A stretch of 64,000 nt of DNA from Kaistia defluvii (GTDB lineage Bacteria; Pseudomonadota; Alphaproteobacteria; Rhizobiales; Kaistiaceae), in contig NZ_JAPKNI010000002.1 in the NCBI RefSeq assembly GCF_026343955.1, positions 124,001-188,000 of the forward strand, written 5' to 3'. The notes under the pieces were generated by a model, which worked only from the letters and a program-made list of their open reading frames with translations, searched no databases and was not told the DNA's origin. This document shows positions 15,058 to 25,719 of the stretch, piece by piece (position 1 is the first letter of the stretch; each line of letters starts with the position of its first letter). The position numbers and the translations under genes were made by a program.

Positions 15058-15722
15058 GCGAGGTCATCGAAGCGGAGACGGATGACTTCGACACGCTGGT
15101 CGGCGACGCAGCCATCGAGGCTCTGGCCCGGGATGGTTATGTCGTCGTCGACGCGTTCTTCAACAACGGACTGGTCGAGGCGCTGGCCGGCGAACTGGCG
15201 GCGATGGAGGCCTCCGGCGCCCTGACCGATGCCGGGGTCGGGCGCGAGGGCGGACGCCGCCAGGCGGCCGAGATCCGGCGCGCGGCAATCCGCTGGTTCG
15301 ATGGCGGCACGGGGGCGGAGCGCCGCTTTCTCGACATGGCCGAGCGGCTGCGCATCGCGATCAACCGCCGTCTTTTCCTCGGCTTGTTCGATTTCGAGTG
15401 CAACTTCATCGCCTATCCGACCGGCGGCTTCTATGGCCGGCATCTCGACAGCCTGACCGGCGCGCGCAATCGCGTCGTCTCGATGATCGTCTATCTCGAT
15501 GCCGGCTGGCAGGCCGAGGATGGCGGCACGCTGCGGCTGTGGAAATCGGTGGCAGCCGACGCGGCGACCGTGGAGATCGTGCCGCAGGCGGGCCGGGTGG
15601 TTCTGATGATGTCGGAGGAGATTCCGCACGAAGTGCTGCCCTCGCATCGGCCGCGCCATGCCATAGCCGGCTGGTGGCGCATCAATGCGTCCTCGGGCCT
15701 GCGGCTCGACACGTCCCACTGA
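15054..15722 (+). CDS. 2OG-Fe(II) oxygenase (prolyl 4-hydroxylase/SM-20 type)
   Basis: A GTG start at 15054 overlaps the msrA stop (GTGA), indicating coupling. The protein of 222 residues shows the double-stranded beta-helix signature: [10 protein letters not shown] supplying His-x-Asp, then [20 protein letters not shown] supplying the distal His and the Arg that holds 2-oxoglutarate. Such enzymes hydroxylate protein prolines or other substrates using O2 and 2-oxoglutarate; the substrate is unknown. Linkage to msrA suggests a role in protein oxidation state, which is an inference. Confidence 0.8.
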   Translation: MSEVIEAETDDFDTLVGDAAIEALARDGYVVVDAFFNNGLVEALAGELAAMEASGALTDAGVGREGGRRQAAEIRRAAIRWFDGGTGAERRFLDMAERLRIAINRRLFLGLFDFECNFIAYPTGGFYGRHLDSLTGARNRVVSMIVYLDAGWQAEDGGTLRLWKSVAADAATVEIVPQAGRVVLMMSEEIPHEVLPSHRPRHAIAGWWRINASSGLRLDTSH

Positions 15723-15857
15723 CCCTGCCAAGGCGGTCGGGCCGAGGCCCGATCGCCATCCTTCCTTCCGCCAATCCGCAGGACGGCGTTTCGGGCGCGC
15801 GAGCGCTCGCTATCCTCGCCGTCCGCTCATGCCCCTGTATTTCGAATGGATCGATCG

Positions 15858-16973
15858 ATGACCAGCGCGCTCTTCTCCCCCATCACGCTCGGCGAATTCA
15901 CCCTGCCGAACCGCATCGCGGTCGCGCCGATGTGCATGTATTCCGCCGATGACGGCTCGGCCAGCGACTGGCATATGCAGCACTGGATGAACCTCGGCAT
16001 CTCCGGGGCCGGCATGATCACCTTCGAGGCGACAGGCGTCGAGCGGCGCGGGCGCATTTCGCATGGCTGCCTCGGGCTCTATTCCGATCACAACGAGGCG
16101 GCGATGGCCCGGGCGCTGGCGGCGGCCCGGCGGGTGGCGGCCCCCGGCGCCGTATTCGGCGTGCAGCTTGGCCATGCCGGACGCAAGGCGTCGTCGCAGC
16201 TTCCCTGGCTGGGCGGCGGGGCGCTGAAGCCCGAAGAGGATGCCTGGCAGACGGTCGGCCCTTCCGCCATTCCCTTCGGTCCCGGCTGGCCGACGCCGAT
16301 CGCCCTGGACGAGGCCGGCATCGAGCAGATCGTCACGGCTTTCGTCGACGCGGCCAGGCGGGCGGAGCGGGCAGGACTCGACTTCGTCGAACTGCATGGC
16401 GCGCATGGATATCTTCTGCATGAATTCCTGTCGCCGGTCTCGAACCAGCGCAGCGATCGCTGGGGCGGCAGCCTCGAAAACCGGATGCGGCTGATCGTGA
16501 CTGTGGCGAAGGCGGTGCGCGCGGCGCTGCCGGAGCGGATGTTCGTCGGCGTGCGGCTTTCGGCTTCGGAATGGATCGAGCGCGACAGTTTTCATGTCGA
16601 CGAGGCGATCGAGGTCGCCAAGGCGCTCAAGGCCGTCGGCGTCGTCTATATCTGCGCCTCGTCCGGCGGCAACGCGCATGACGCGCAGATCCCGATCGGG
16701 CCGCTCTATCAGGTTGAATTCGCGGAGAAAATCCGCGCCGGCGCCGGTATCGTCACCCGCGCCGTCGGGCTGATCACCACGCCTGCCGAGGCCGAGGGGC
16801 TCTTGCGCGAGGGCCGGGCCGACATGGTGGCGCTCGCCCGCGCCATCCTCGCCGATCCGCGCTGGCCCTGGCGCGCCGCCTATGAGCTGGGCGCGGAGGC
16901 CTATGCCCCGCCGCAATATCTGCGCAGCCTGACGACCGTGAAGCACTGGGTCGCCGAGCCGGACGACGCGTAG
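15858..16973 (+). CDS. NADH:flavin oxidoreductase, Old Yellow Enzyme family (YqjM-like)
   Basis: An FMN-dependent ene-reductase with the TIM-barrel features of the thermophilic-like OYE class: ALFSPITLGEFTLPNRIAVA, then PMCMYSA with the flavin-tuning Cys, QLGHAGRKAS with the substrate-binding His, GLDFVELHGAHGYLLHEFLS, SNQRSDRWGGSLENRMR, and the phosphate-binding GLITTPAEAE/GRADMVALARAIL end. Such enzymes reduce activated alkenes and electrophiles with NADPH. An ATG four codons earlier (15846) is in frame; 15858 matches the family start. A strong terminator follows. Confidence 0.9.
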   Translation: MTSALFSPITLGEFTLPNRIAVAPMCMYSADDGSASDWHMQHWMNLGISGAGMITFEATGVERRGRISHGCLGLYSDHNEAAMARALAAARRVAAPGAVFGVQLGHAGRKASSQLPWLGGGALKPEEDAWQTVGPSAIPFGPGWPTPIALDEAGIEQIVTAFVDAARRAERAGLDFVELHGAHGYLLHEFLSPVSNQRSDRWGGSLENRMRLIVTVAKAVRAALPERMFVGVRLSASEWIERDSFHVDEAIEVAKALKAVGVVYICASSGGNAHDAQIPIGPLYQVEFAEKIRAGAGIVTRAVGLITTPAEAEGLLREGRADMVALARAILADPRWPWRAAYELGAEAYAPPQYLRSLTTVKHWVAEPDDA

Positions 16974-16987
16974 GGCGCCGAGACGAA

Positions 16988-17020
16988 AGCGGCCGCTTCG
17001 AGGGGATCGAAGCGGCCGTT
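16988..17020. terminator. Bidirectional hairpin between convergent genes
   Basis: Stem AGCGGCCGCTTCGA (16988-17001) and TCGAAGCGGCCGTT (17007-17020), loop GGGGA, with one mismatch. It sits between the convergent OYE and mepA genes and can terminate both. Confidence 0.75.
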
Positions 17021-17042
17021 TCCTGTTAGCATCCCGTTAACC

Positions 17043-18044
17043 CTAGTGGAGCGTTCCGGTCACCGGCGCGTCGGCGGGGTTCTCGACGTCGGCCGGCGGG
17101 GCGGCGTCATAGGCCATCGGGGCGGTGGCCGGCTCCGGCGTCATGCCGGGAGGCGCACCGATAAGCACCTGGCGGCAGGCCGCCGGCAGGTCGGCCAGCA
17201 GTATCGGCCGCGGCTTGACGGCCGGCTTGGTCGGCTTGGTCGGGGTCTTTGGCGGCTTGGGCGGCTGCAGCCAGGCGTCGAGCTCCGGTCCGCAGCCATC
17301 GCCCGGAGGCGGCGCCTTCTGCGGCACGCAGCTCGCCATGCCGGGCGGGCAATCGAGCCGGACGTGGAAGTGGTAGGTATGGCCCCACCAGGGGCGGACC
17401 TTGTTGAGCCAGCCGCGATCGCCGCGCGCATCCTGGCAGAGCGCCTTCTTGATCGCCGCGTTGACGAAGATGCGCGCCACCCTTGGGTCGAGCGCAGCGC
17501 GGCGGATCAGCTTGACCTGGCCCTGCGTCCATACCGAGCGGTCGATCGCGCGGGCCTTCTCGTTGACCATCGAGGTCGCCGACATCTTCTCGCGCTCCTC
17601 GCGCGATAGCAGGCGGTTGGGCATCGGCGTGAGCCAGAGGTCGACGTCGAGGCCGATCTGGTGGCTGGCATGGCCGGTCAGCGCCGGGCCGCCGCGCGGC
17701 TGGCCCATGTCGCCGACCAGAAGCCCCGGCCAGCCGTCCTGGCGCTTGGCGTCGTAGGCGAGCTTTTCGGTGAAGGCGATCAGCTCCGGCGTGCCCCAGT
17801 TGCGGTTGCGGGACAGGCGCATGGCCTGCCAGTCCTTGCCGTTGACGGGCAGGGCGACGGCACCCGCGAGGCAGCCCTTGGCATAGGAGCCGATGGCGCG
17901 CGCCTCGAGGGGGATCGGCGTCTTGACGTCGCTGAACAGGATCTTGGCCGGCGTCGTGTCGATCGATTCCGCCATGGCGGGCGCGACGGAGAAAACCGGC
18001 AGCAGGATCGAAAGCGCCAGCGCGCGGATCGGCCTTTTCAGCAT
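17043..18044 (-). CDS. mepA: Penicillin-insensitive murein endopeptidase MepA
   Basis: A periplasmic LAS-type metallopeptidase that cuts D-alanyl-meso-diaminopimelyl cross-links in peptidoglycan. It has a signal peptide (MLKRPIRALALSILLPVFSV...AMAES), the substrate loop RNRNWGTPELIAF, and the zinc ligands in HASHQIGLDVDLWL and WWGHTYHFHVRLDCP. Cys residues (CLAGA, CQDARG, CPPGMASC, CGPELD) would form the family's disulfides. The Pro/Lys-rich segment PPKPPKTPTKPTKPAVKPRP near residues 260-280 is a linker to a short C-terminal tail. The length of 333 is slightly above E. coli MepA. Confidence 0.95.
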   Translation of the reverse strand: MLKRPIRALALSILLPVFSVAPAMAESIDTTPAKILFSDVKTPIPLEARAIGSYAKGCLAGAVALPVNGKDWQAMRLSRNRNWGTPELIAFTEKLAYDAKRQDGWPGLLVGDMGQPRGGPALTGHASHQIGLDVDLWLTPMPNRLLSREEREKMSATSMVNEKARAIDRSVWTQGQVKLIRRAALDPRVARIFVNAAIKKALCQDARGDRGWLNKVRPWWGHTYHFHVRLDCPPGMASCVPQKAPPPGDGCGPELDAWLQPPKPPKTPTKPTKPAVKPRPILLADLPAACRQVLIGAPPGMTPEPATAPMAYDAAPPADVENPADAPVTGTLH

Positions 18045-18340
18045 GATGACACCTTCCTGGTCAGCGCTCCCCGAGGCGCAGTATCGCCGATCAATCTTGA
18101 CGATCCGTCAACCATCGCGCGGCGCCGGTGGCGCGCCGGCTCTGGACGAAAATTCCAATATTGGGCCAGCCGCGCCCGAGAACTGGAACGAAATGGCGAG
18201 GGTGGTGCGAATTCTGGTAACGCATACTCGAAACCGTTCTGATTCCGCGATTGACCGGTTGCATGGTCATGCGATACTCGCGGTCGAAATGGCCGCCGGT
18301 TCCGTGCAGGCCGGCAACTCGCAGCGAAGGCAGTCCGAAA

Positions 18341-18988
18341 ATGGCACTCAATCTGGGGGACGTGGTCCCCGATTTCACCGCCGACACGACCGAAGGCAGG
18401 ATCTCGTTCCACGAATGGCTCGGCAAGGACTGGGGCGTGCTGTTCTCGCATCCGAAGAACTTCACCCCGGTCTGCACCACCGAGCTCGGCGCGGTCGCCA
18501 AGCTGAAGCCGGAATTCGAGCGGCGCGGCGTCAAGGTCATCGGCCTTTCCGTCGATGAGCTTTCCAATCACGGCCAGTGGATCGACGACATTCGCGACGC
18601 CACCGGCGCGACGCTCAACTTCCCGCTGATCGCCGATCACGACAAGACCGTCGCCAATCTCTACGGCATGATCCATCCCAACGCCTCCGATACCACGACG
18701 GTCCGCTCGGTCTTCGTCATCGGGCCCGACAAGAAGCTCAAGCTGACGCTGACCTATCCGGCATCGACCGGGCGGAATTTTGACGAGATCCTGCGCGTCA
18801 TCGACAGCCTCCAGCTGACCTCGAAGTTCCAGGTGGCGACGCCGGTCGACTGGAAGCAGGGCGAGGACGTGATCATCGTCCCCTCGGTTTCCGACGAAGC
18901 CGCCAAGGAGAAGTTCCCGGGCGGCTGGAAGACGCTGAAGCCCTATCTGCGCGTCGTGCCGCAGCCCAAGGTCGACGAAGCCGTCTGA
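18341..18988 (+). CDS. 1-Cys peroxiredoxin (Prx6 type)
   Basis: An AhpC/TSA-fold peroxidase that reduces hydrogen peroxide and alkyl hydroperoxides. The peroxidatic Cys45 lies in HPKNFTPVCTTELG, and the conserved Arg is in TVRSVFVIGPDKKLKLTLTY. The C-terminal 1-cysPrx domain (TPVDWKQGEDVIIVPSVSDE, FPGGWKTLKPYLRVVP) is present and no resolving Cys is seen. The start at ATG 18341 (MALNLGDVVPDF) is the family start. The gene is monocistronic, with a clear terminator 19 nt after the stop. Reductant is probably glutathione or another small thiol. Confidence 0.93.
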   Translation: MALNLGDVVPDFTADTTEGRISFHEWLGKDWGVLFSHPKNFTPVCTTELGAVAKLKPEFERRGVKVIGLSVDELSNHGQWIDDIRDATGATLNFPLIADHDKTVANLYGMIHPNASDTTTVRSVFVIGPDKKLKLTLTYPASTGRNFDEILRVIDSLQLTSKFQVATPVDWKQGEDVIIVPSVSDEAAKEKFPGGWKTLKPYLRVVPQPKVDEAV

Positions 18989-19006
18989 CCCTGGTTGCCT
19001 TCGAAA

Positions 19007-19038
19007 GGGCGTCGGCTCCGGCCGGCGCCCCTTTTTTT
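19007..19038 (+). terminator. Intrinsic terminator of the peroxiredoxin gene
   Basis: Stem GGGCGTCGGC (19007-19016), loop TCCG, stem GCCGGCGCCC (19021-19030), then seven T. Confidence 0.9.
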
Positions 19039-19166
19039 ATCGGCGCTTCGGTTCAGACGGGCCGTCGAGACGCGCGGGAACGTCGCGGGCCTTGCGACGT
19101 GGCTATGGCGGCGCTCCAAAAACCGCTATGGGAAGCAGCCCTCCGTCGCATCAACTGGCCTGCTTC

Positions 19167-20159
19167 ATGACATCCACCCCTGCTGGCGCGCTCGCGCCGA
19201 TCGCCGTCCTCAGCGACCGCGCCGGTCTTGGCGACGCGCTCATGGTCTGCCCGCTGATCTGGGCCGTGGCGCAGCGCTATCCGGGCCACCCGATCTGGTG
19301 GATCTCGTCCTGCCCGGACCGGCTGACCCGGCCGGTGCATGAACTGGTCGCCGACATCGCGCCGACCTTCGTGCACTTCCCGCGGGCCCGCTACTGGCCG
19401 GTGCCGGTCATCTCGGCGCTGCTGAAGCTGCCGCGTTTCCACCGGGTGTTCGACGTGCGCTCGCGCGTCGGCGACGTGCTTCTGGCGCGACTGTTCCTGA
19501 AATCAGGCGGGTTCCAGAGCAGCATTCCGATCGGCAAGTTCCACCGGCCCTCGCTGATCGTCGATCGCAGCTGGTCGACGATCGAGGCGGATGCCGGCAA
19601 GAAGCTCGACTGGACGATTTCCGCGCGCGACGGCTTTCATCTGCCGCCACAGGCGCAGGCGCTGGCGGCGGAGCTGTTTCCGGCAGGCCGGCGCCATGTC
19701 GGCATCGCCGTGACGACCAAGGGCGAGAAGGGCTGGCCGGTGCCGCACAACATCGCCTTCGCGAAGCGGCTGCTCGCCGAAGGGCTGACGCCGGTCTTCT
19801 TCTCGGGCCCGTCCGAGCGCGAGGAGATCGCGGCGATCCGCGCCGGCGTGCCGGAAGCCCTGTTCACGCCGGCGCGCTATGCCGGCGAGGTCGAGAGCGT
19901 CTATCGGCTGGAACTGACGGCCGCGAGCGCGCGACGCATGGAAATCGGTGTCGCGCCGGATACCGGACTCGGCCATCTGATGGGAATCTCGCTGGTGCCG
20001 ATGGTGAGCCTGTTCGGCCCCGGCCAGCCGGAACGCTGGGCGCCGCAGGCGGTCCGCAACACCATCGTCCAGGCCCCCGAGATCGACGGCAAGCGCCGCA
20101 TGGACACGATCGAGCCGGAAACGGTGTTGAAGGCCGTTCTCGACATGCTGCGCGGGTAG
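19167..20159 (+). CDS. Glycosyltransferase family 9 (ADP-heptose:LPS heptosyltransferase-like)
   Basis: The protein shows the GT9 two-Rossmann layout: IAVLSDRAGLGDALMVCPLI at the N-terminus (the glycine loop after the first strand), HVGIAVTTKGEKGWP opening the second domain, FFSGPSEREEIAAI, and the donor-site APDTGLGHLMGISLVPMVSL FGP motif in the C-terminal third. Members transfer heptose or related sugars to the lipopolysaccharide core on the cytoplasmic face. The acceptor is not known and no other LPS gene is adjacent. ATG 19167 is used; ATG 19128 upstream is also possible, and neither has a clear ribosome site. Confidence 0.8.
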   Translation: MTSTPAGALAPIAVLSDRAGLGDALMVCPLIWAVAQRYPGHPIWWISSCPDRLTRPVHELVADIAPTFVHFPRARYWPVPVISALLKLPRFHRVFDVRSRVGDVLLARLFLKSGGFQSSIPIGKFHRPSLIVDRSWSTIEADAGKKLDWTISARDGFHLPPQAQALAAELFPAGRRHVGIAVTTKGEKGWPVPHNIAFAKRLLAEGLTPVFFSGPSEREEIAAIRAGVPEALFTPARYAGEVESVYRLELTAASARRMEIGVAPDTGLGHLMGISLVPMVSLFGPGQPERWAPQAVRNTIVQAPEIDGKRRMDTIEPETVLKAVLDMLRG

Positions 20160-20170
20160 CTCTTTGGGCT

Positions 20171-20384
20171 CTACCTCTCCCGTTGGGAGAGGTAGACGAC
20201 GCCGCCGGCGGGTGCGGGCGTAGGGAATTTTTCGGGGAAGCTGCTGGGCGCGCAAGAGAAGCAAAACCCTCACCCCACCCTCTCCCGCAGGCGGGCGAGG
20301 GCTTTACGGCCGGTGTGGCGCGATCTTGGAGCGTGGCTCGAACGGCTCCCTCGCCCGCCTGCGGGAGAGGGCTGGGGTGAGGGT
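20171..20384. repeat. Palindromic intergenic repeats (REP/MITE-like)
   Basis: Hairpin CTACCTCTCCC-GTT-GGGAGAGGTAG at 20171-20195, just after the glycosyltransferase gene. Then a large inverted repeat: left arm 20266-20301 and right arm 20348-20384 match over 36 bases with a single 1-nt indel, separated by 46 bp. The arms carry CCCTCACCCC and CTCTCCCGCAGGCGGG, the type of element scattered between genes in Hyphomicrobiales. No gene lies in 20160-20494. Confidence 0.8.
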
Positions 20385-20430
20385 CTCTCGACCCTGGATC
20401 CCCGCGTCCTGGCCTTCGGCACCTCCAGGA

Positions 20431-20469
20431 AAACAAAACGGCCGTCCCGAGGAGCCCGGAACGGCCGTT
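20431..20469 (-). terminator. Intrinsic terminator of lepA
   Basis: On the minus strand an AACGGCCGT stem (20469-20460 with 20445-20437) closes over an inner GC-rich loop and is followed by TTGTTT. It lies about 25 nt after the lepA stop. Confidence 0.8.
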
Positions 20470-20494
20470 GAGATCGCAAAAGGGCGTCGCCGCC

Positions 20495-22300
<1,806 letters not shown>

Positions 22301-22354
22301 GGCGCGCTCAATAGCATCAAGGTTGTTGGCCGCAAAGCGCTGAAACGGGCCTTT

Positions 22355-23263
22355 TCAACGCCGGTCCGCATGAAGTACGCCGAGCGTGGCCGCGCGGGCG
22401 ACGATCCGGTCGGCCAGTTCCGCCACCAGCGGGCGTGAAAGCGCGTCCGGCGTGCCCGCGACAAGGGCCGAATCGCGCCAGATGACGGGCATGTCGATCG
22501 GCGCCAGGTCGACCAGGCGGCCGCTCGCCAGATCGCCGGTGATCGAGGCTTCGAGCAGATGGCCGATCGCCGCGCCATGCTCGATCAGGGCGCGACCGGA
22601 GGAGAAAAGCACCTGCGAACTGGCGCGGGCGCGGTGGCGCAGCGACTGGATCGCATCGGGCGTCACCTGCCACCAGAAGAAGGACAGGAAATGCGGCGCC
22701 ACCGCGAAGATGCGGTCGAGGGTGGGCTGCGGCCCGATCTCGCGGGCAAGCGCGGGCGAGGCGGCGAGCACCGCCTTTTCGCGCAGCAGCGCGACCGGTT
22801 CCAGCGCCTCGAGCAACGGATCGAAATTCGGCCAGCCGATGATGGCGAGGTCGATGCGGCGGTCATGCAGCCATTCTGCGATGTCGCGGTGGCGGCCTTC
22901 CTCGAACTGTAGCTCGACGCGCGGATGGGCGCGCATGAAATCGACCACGGCCGGGGTTGCCAGCGGTTCGATCAGGCTGCGCAGCGAGGCGAAGGCGATG
23001 CGGCCGCGATCGACGCTGCGCATCGCGTCCTCGCTTTCCAGCAGGGTCGCGAGCACGCGGCGGGCATAAGGCAGGAAGGTGGCGCCGCGCTCGGTCAGCT
23101 CCACCTTGCGGCCGCGCGTGAACAGCGCGCCGCCGACATGGGTCTCCAGCGCGCGGATGCGCATCGAGATCGTTGCCTGGGTGACGTTGAGCCGGGCGGC
23201 CGCCTTGGTGAAGCTGCCGTCGCGCACGATCCGGTCGAAACTGCGGAGCTGGTCGATATCCAT
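22355..23263 (-). CDS. LysR-family transcriptional regulator
   Basis: The N-terminal winged helix-turn-helix (MDIDQLRSFDRIVRDGSFTK, AAARLNVTQATISMRIRALE, THVGGALFTRGRKVELTERG) is followed by a periplasmic-binding-like effector domain from about residue 90. The 302-residue length is standard. The divergent neighbour 105 nt away is a GNAT acetyltransferase pair, the most likely target. The effector is unknown. The AT-rich divergent gap (23264-23340) contains the promoters. Confidence 0.92.
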   Translation of the reverse strand: MDIDQLRSFDRIVRDGSFTKAAARLNVTQATISMRIRALETHVGGALFTRGRKVELTERGATFLPYARRVLATLLESEDAMRSVDRGRIAFASLRSLIEPLATPAVVDFMRAHPRVELQFEEGRHRDIAEWLHDRRIDLAIIGWPNFDPLLEALEPVALLREKAVLAASPALAREIGPQPTLDRIFAVAPHFLSFFWWQVTPDAIQSLRHRARASSQVLFSSGRALIEHGAAIGHLLEASITGDLASGRLVDLAPIDMPVIWRDSALVAGTPDALSRPLVAELADRIVARAATLGVLHADRR

Positions 23264-23367
23264 AAATATTACTTATGCGATGGTTCAATATTTCCTATTC
23301 TGACAGTTTATCATTGACAGAAACGATGACAAAGCCTGTTTTGCGGAAGAGACGGAACCTTGGAGCC

Positions 23368-23892
23368 ATGATGGTCTCGATCCTGAAACTGGACGCCGCC
23401 GCCGCGCGGGCGGCGATCCCGCAGCTTGCCGACATCCTGGCCGACGCCGTGGCGCATGGCGCTTCGGTCAATTTCATGGCCGGCTTCTCGCCGGCCGAGG
23501 CTGCGCGCTTCTGGCAGGGCCAGATGGAGGCGATCGAGGCCGGCGGCCGGGTGCTGCTGGTCGCTGAGGCCGGCGGCAGGATCGTCGGCACGGTGGTGGT
23601 GACCTTCGCGCCGCAGCCCAACGGGCCGCACCGGGCCGAGATCGGCAAGATGCTGGTGCATTCGGGCGCCCGCCGGCAGGGCATCGGCAGCGCGCTGCTG
23701 CAGGCGGCCGAGGATGCGGTGCGCGCCTCGGGCCGGACGCTGGCGCATCTCGACACGCAGACCGGCTCGGCCGGCGAGGCGCTGTACCGGGCGCATGGCT
23801 GGATCGAATATGGCGTAATGCCGGGTCATTCGTTCACGCCGGATGGCACGCTCGCCTCGGCGACATTCTTTTACAAGCAGGTTGGACCATGA
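23368..23892 (+). CDS. GNAT family N-acetyltransferase
   Basis: The start is placed at ATG 23368, or the next ATG 23371, behind TTGGAGCC; an upstream frame is open but lacks family sequence. The acetyl-CoA site is HRAEIGKMLVHSGARRQGIG followed by SALLQAAEDAVRASGR (Arg-x-x-Gly-x-Gly/Ala signature), and the substrate-side strands precede it (GRVLLVAEAGGRIVGTVVVT). The substrate cannot be told. Its stop overlaps the next ATG by 4 nt, so it is co-translated with a second acetyltransferase. Confidence 0.85.
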   Translation: MMVSILKLDAAAARAAIPQLADILADAVAHGASVNFMAGFSPAEAARFWQGQMEAIEAGGRVLLVAEAGGRIVGTVVVTFAPQPNGPHRAEIGKMLVHSGARRQGIGSALLQAAEDAVRASGRTLAHLDTQTGSAGEALYRAHGWIEYGVMPGHSFTPDGTLASATFFYKQVGP

Positions 23893-24383
23893 CGACGATC
23901 CGCCCGGCCACCGAGGCCGACCTTCCCGCCATCCTCGCCATCTACAATGATGCGGTGGTCAACACGGCGGCGATCTGGAACGACGACATCGTCGATCTCG
24001 ACAACCGCGTCGCCTGGTTCCGCACCCGCACGGGCCAGGGCTTTCCGGTGCTGGTCGCGGCCGAGGACGACCGTGTGCTCGGCTATGCCAGCTATGGCGA
24101 TTTCCGCGCGTTCCAGGGCTATCGCTTCACGGTCGAGAACTCGATCTATGTGGCGAGCGCTGCGCGTGGAAAAGGCGCCGGCTCGGCGCTGCTGGCGGCG
24201 CTGGTCGATGCGGCGCGGGCGCAGGGCAAGCACATGATGGTCGCCGGCATCGAGGCCGGCAACGACGTCTCGCTGCGCCTGCATGCGAAGCAGGGTTTTG
24301 TCGAGACGGCGCGCATGCCGGAGCTCGGCTTCAAGTTCGGCCGCTATCTCGACCTGGTGTTCCTGCAGAAGACGCTGGATTGA
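23889..24383 (+). CDS. GNAT acetyltransferase, phosphinothricin/methionine sulfoximine type
   Basis: The 164-residue protein closely follows the PAT/MddA pattern: IRPATEADLPAILAIYNDAV, the VNTAAIWNDD loop, GYASYGDFRAFQGYRFTVEN, SIYVASAARGKGAGSALLAA for acetyl-CoA, and GIEAGNDVSLRLHAKQGFVE at the end. Such enzymes acetylate methionine sulfoximine or phosphinothricin-like glutamate analogues. It lies downstream of and is coupled to another GNAT gene, and is divergent from a LysR gene. Confidence 0.85.
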   Translation: MTTIRPATEADLPAILAIYNDAVVNTAAIWNDDIVDLDNRVAWFRTRTGQGFPVLVAAEDDRVLGYASYGDFRAFQGYRFTVENSIYVASAARGKGAGSALLAALVDAARAQGKHMMVAGIEAGNDVSLRLHAKQGFVETARMPELGFKFGRYLDLVFLQKTLD

Positions 24384-24438
24384 GTCTCGCGGGGGAGGCC
24401 GGCGAGGGAGTGAGCGGGCCAGTCGAAGGGGCTTTTCC

Positions 24439-25584
24439 CTAGATCGCCAGCGCCCGGGCGCGCATGGCGAGCGCGGCGCCTTCGGCGACGGCGGCATAGG
24501 CGACCGCCTTCTTACGGAAGGCGATGAAGGCCGGGTGCACTTCCTTGGCCATCGGGCTGGCTTCGCCGACCTCGGTGAGCACCTCGGCCGAGGTCTTGGC
24601 GAGCGCGTCGATCACCGGGTTCGGGAAGCTCTTCACCACCGTGCCGCGCTCCACCAGCATCGGCAGCGTGGCGATGTTGTTGGCGGCAAAATCGGCCGAG
24701 ACTTCCGTCGCCGAGGCAAGGGCCGCCGCGCGCACCACCGCGCGCAGGTCGTCGGGAAGCGTCTCGAACGCGGTCTTGCCGACCATCAGTTCCAGCGCGG
24801 TCGCCAGTTCATGAAAGGCCGGCATGTAGCAGAAGGGCGCGGCCCGCGGCAGGTTGAGCGCCAGATCGCTCCACGGGCCGACCCATTCGGCCGCGTCGAT
24901 CGTGCCGGATTCGAGCGCCGCGGCGATGTCGCCCTGCGGCAGCAGCACCGGGCTGGCGCCGAGCCGCTTCAGCACGTCGCCGCCGAGGCCGGTGATGCGG
25001 ATGGTCAGGCCCTTGAAGTCTTCCGGCGTCCGGATCTCGCGCTTGAACCAGCCAGCCGCCTGCGGTCCGGTCGAACCGACATAGAAGGGCAGCACGCCGA
25101 ACGGCTCATAGGCCTTTTCCCACAGCAACTGCCCGCCGCCGAAGACGAGCCAGGCGACATGCTCGTTCGCCGTCAGGCCGAAGGGCACGCCGGAGAAATA
25201 ATGGAAGGCCGGGTCCTTGGCCGCCCAGTAATAGGGCGAGCCATGGCCCATCTCGGCCTTGCCGGTCGAAACCGCGTCGAACACCTGGCCCGGCGCCACG
25301 AGGTCGCCGGCGTCGAACACCTGGACCTTGAGCCGGCCGCCGGAAAGGGTGCCGATCCGCTCGGCCAGGCGCTGCGCGCTGATGCCGACGCCCGGCGTAT
25401 CCTTCGGCCAGGCCGTGGCCATCTTCCAGACGAAGCTTTCGGGCGGGCGCGCGACGGACGGCGCGGCGAGCGGCGTCTCGGCGAGAGCGGGGGCGGCCAG
25501 CGATACCGCGACGGTCGAGCCGAGCCCGGCCGCGCCCAGCCGGAACAATTGTCGTCGTCCGATCTCCGCCTTGTCCCGCGTCAT
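24439..25584 (-). CDS. TRAP transporter solute-binding protein (DctP family)
   Basis: The start at 25584 (MTRDKAEIGRRQLFRL) gives a Tat-type signal (RRQLFRLGAAGLGSTVAVSL...ALAE). The mature part is a DctP-type binding protein: KMATAWPKDTPGVGISAQRL, then AERIGTLSGGRLKVQVFDAG, the YFSGVPFGLT region, and TIDAAEWVGPWSDLALNLP near the ligand-coordinating Arg. It resembles the 2-oxo acid/mannonate-type subgroup that dimerises. No DctQ or DctM membrane genes lie beside it, so in this window it is an orphan. The ligand is unknown. Confidence 0.88.
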   Translation of the reverse strand: MTRDKAEIGRRQLFRLGAAGLGSTVAVSLAAPALAETPLAAPSVARPPESFVWKMATAWPKDTPGVGISAQRLAERIGTLSGGRLKVQVFDAGDLVAPGQVFDAVSTGKAEMGHGSPYYWAAKDPAFHYFSGVPFGLTANEHVAWLVFGGGQLLWEKAYEPFGVLPFYVGSTGPQAAGWFKREIRTPEDFKGLTIRITGLGGDVLKRLGASPVLLPQGDIAAALESGTIDAAEWVGPWSDLALNLPRAAPFCYMPAFHELATALELMVGKTAFETLPDDLRAVVRAAALASATEVSADFAANNIATLPMLVERGTVVKSFPNPVIDALAKTSAEVLTEVGEASPMAKEVHPAFIAFRKKAVAYAAVAEGAALAMRARALAI

Positions 25585-25719
25585 TTCATTCTCTCGCGAT
25601 CCCCTCGTCATGCCGCATTGCAGCCTATCAGTGCTGAATGACAGCTGAACACTTATCTGGCCAGCGTGAACAGAAATCTGGACATTGACGTGTGGCCGCG
25701 CAGCGACCAGTTTTACCGC

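Noticed and set aside
24283-25641. A 452-residue plus-strand frame opposite the TRAP binding protein gene
   Set aside because: Antisense shadow, Arg/Gly/His-rich without motif.
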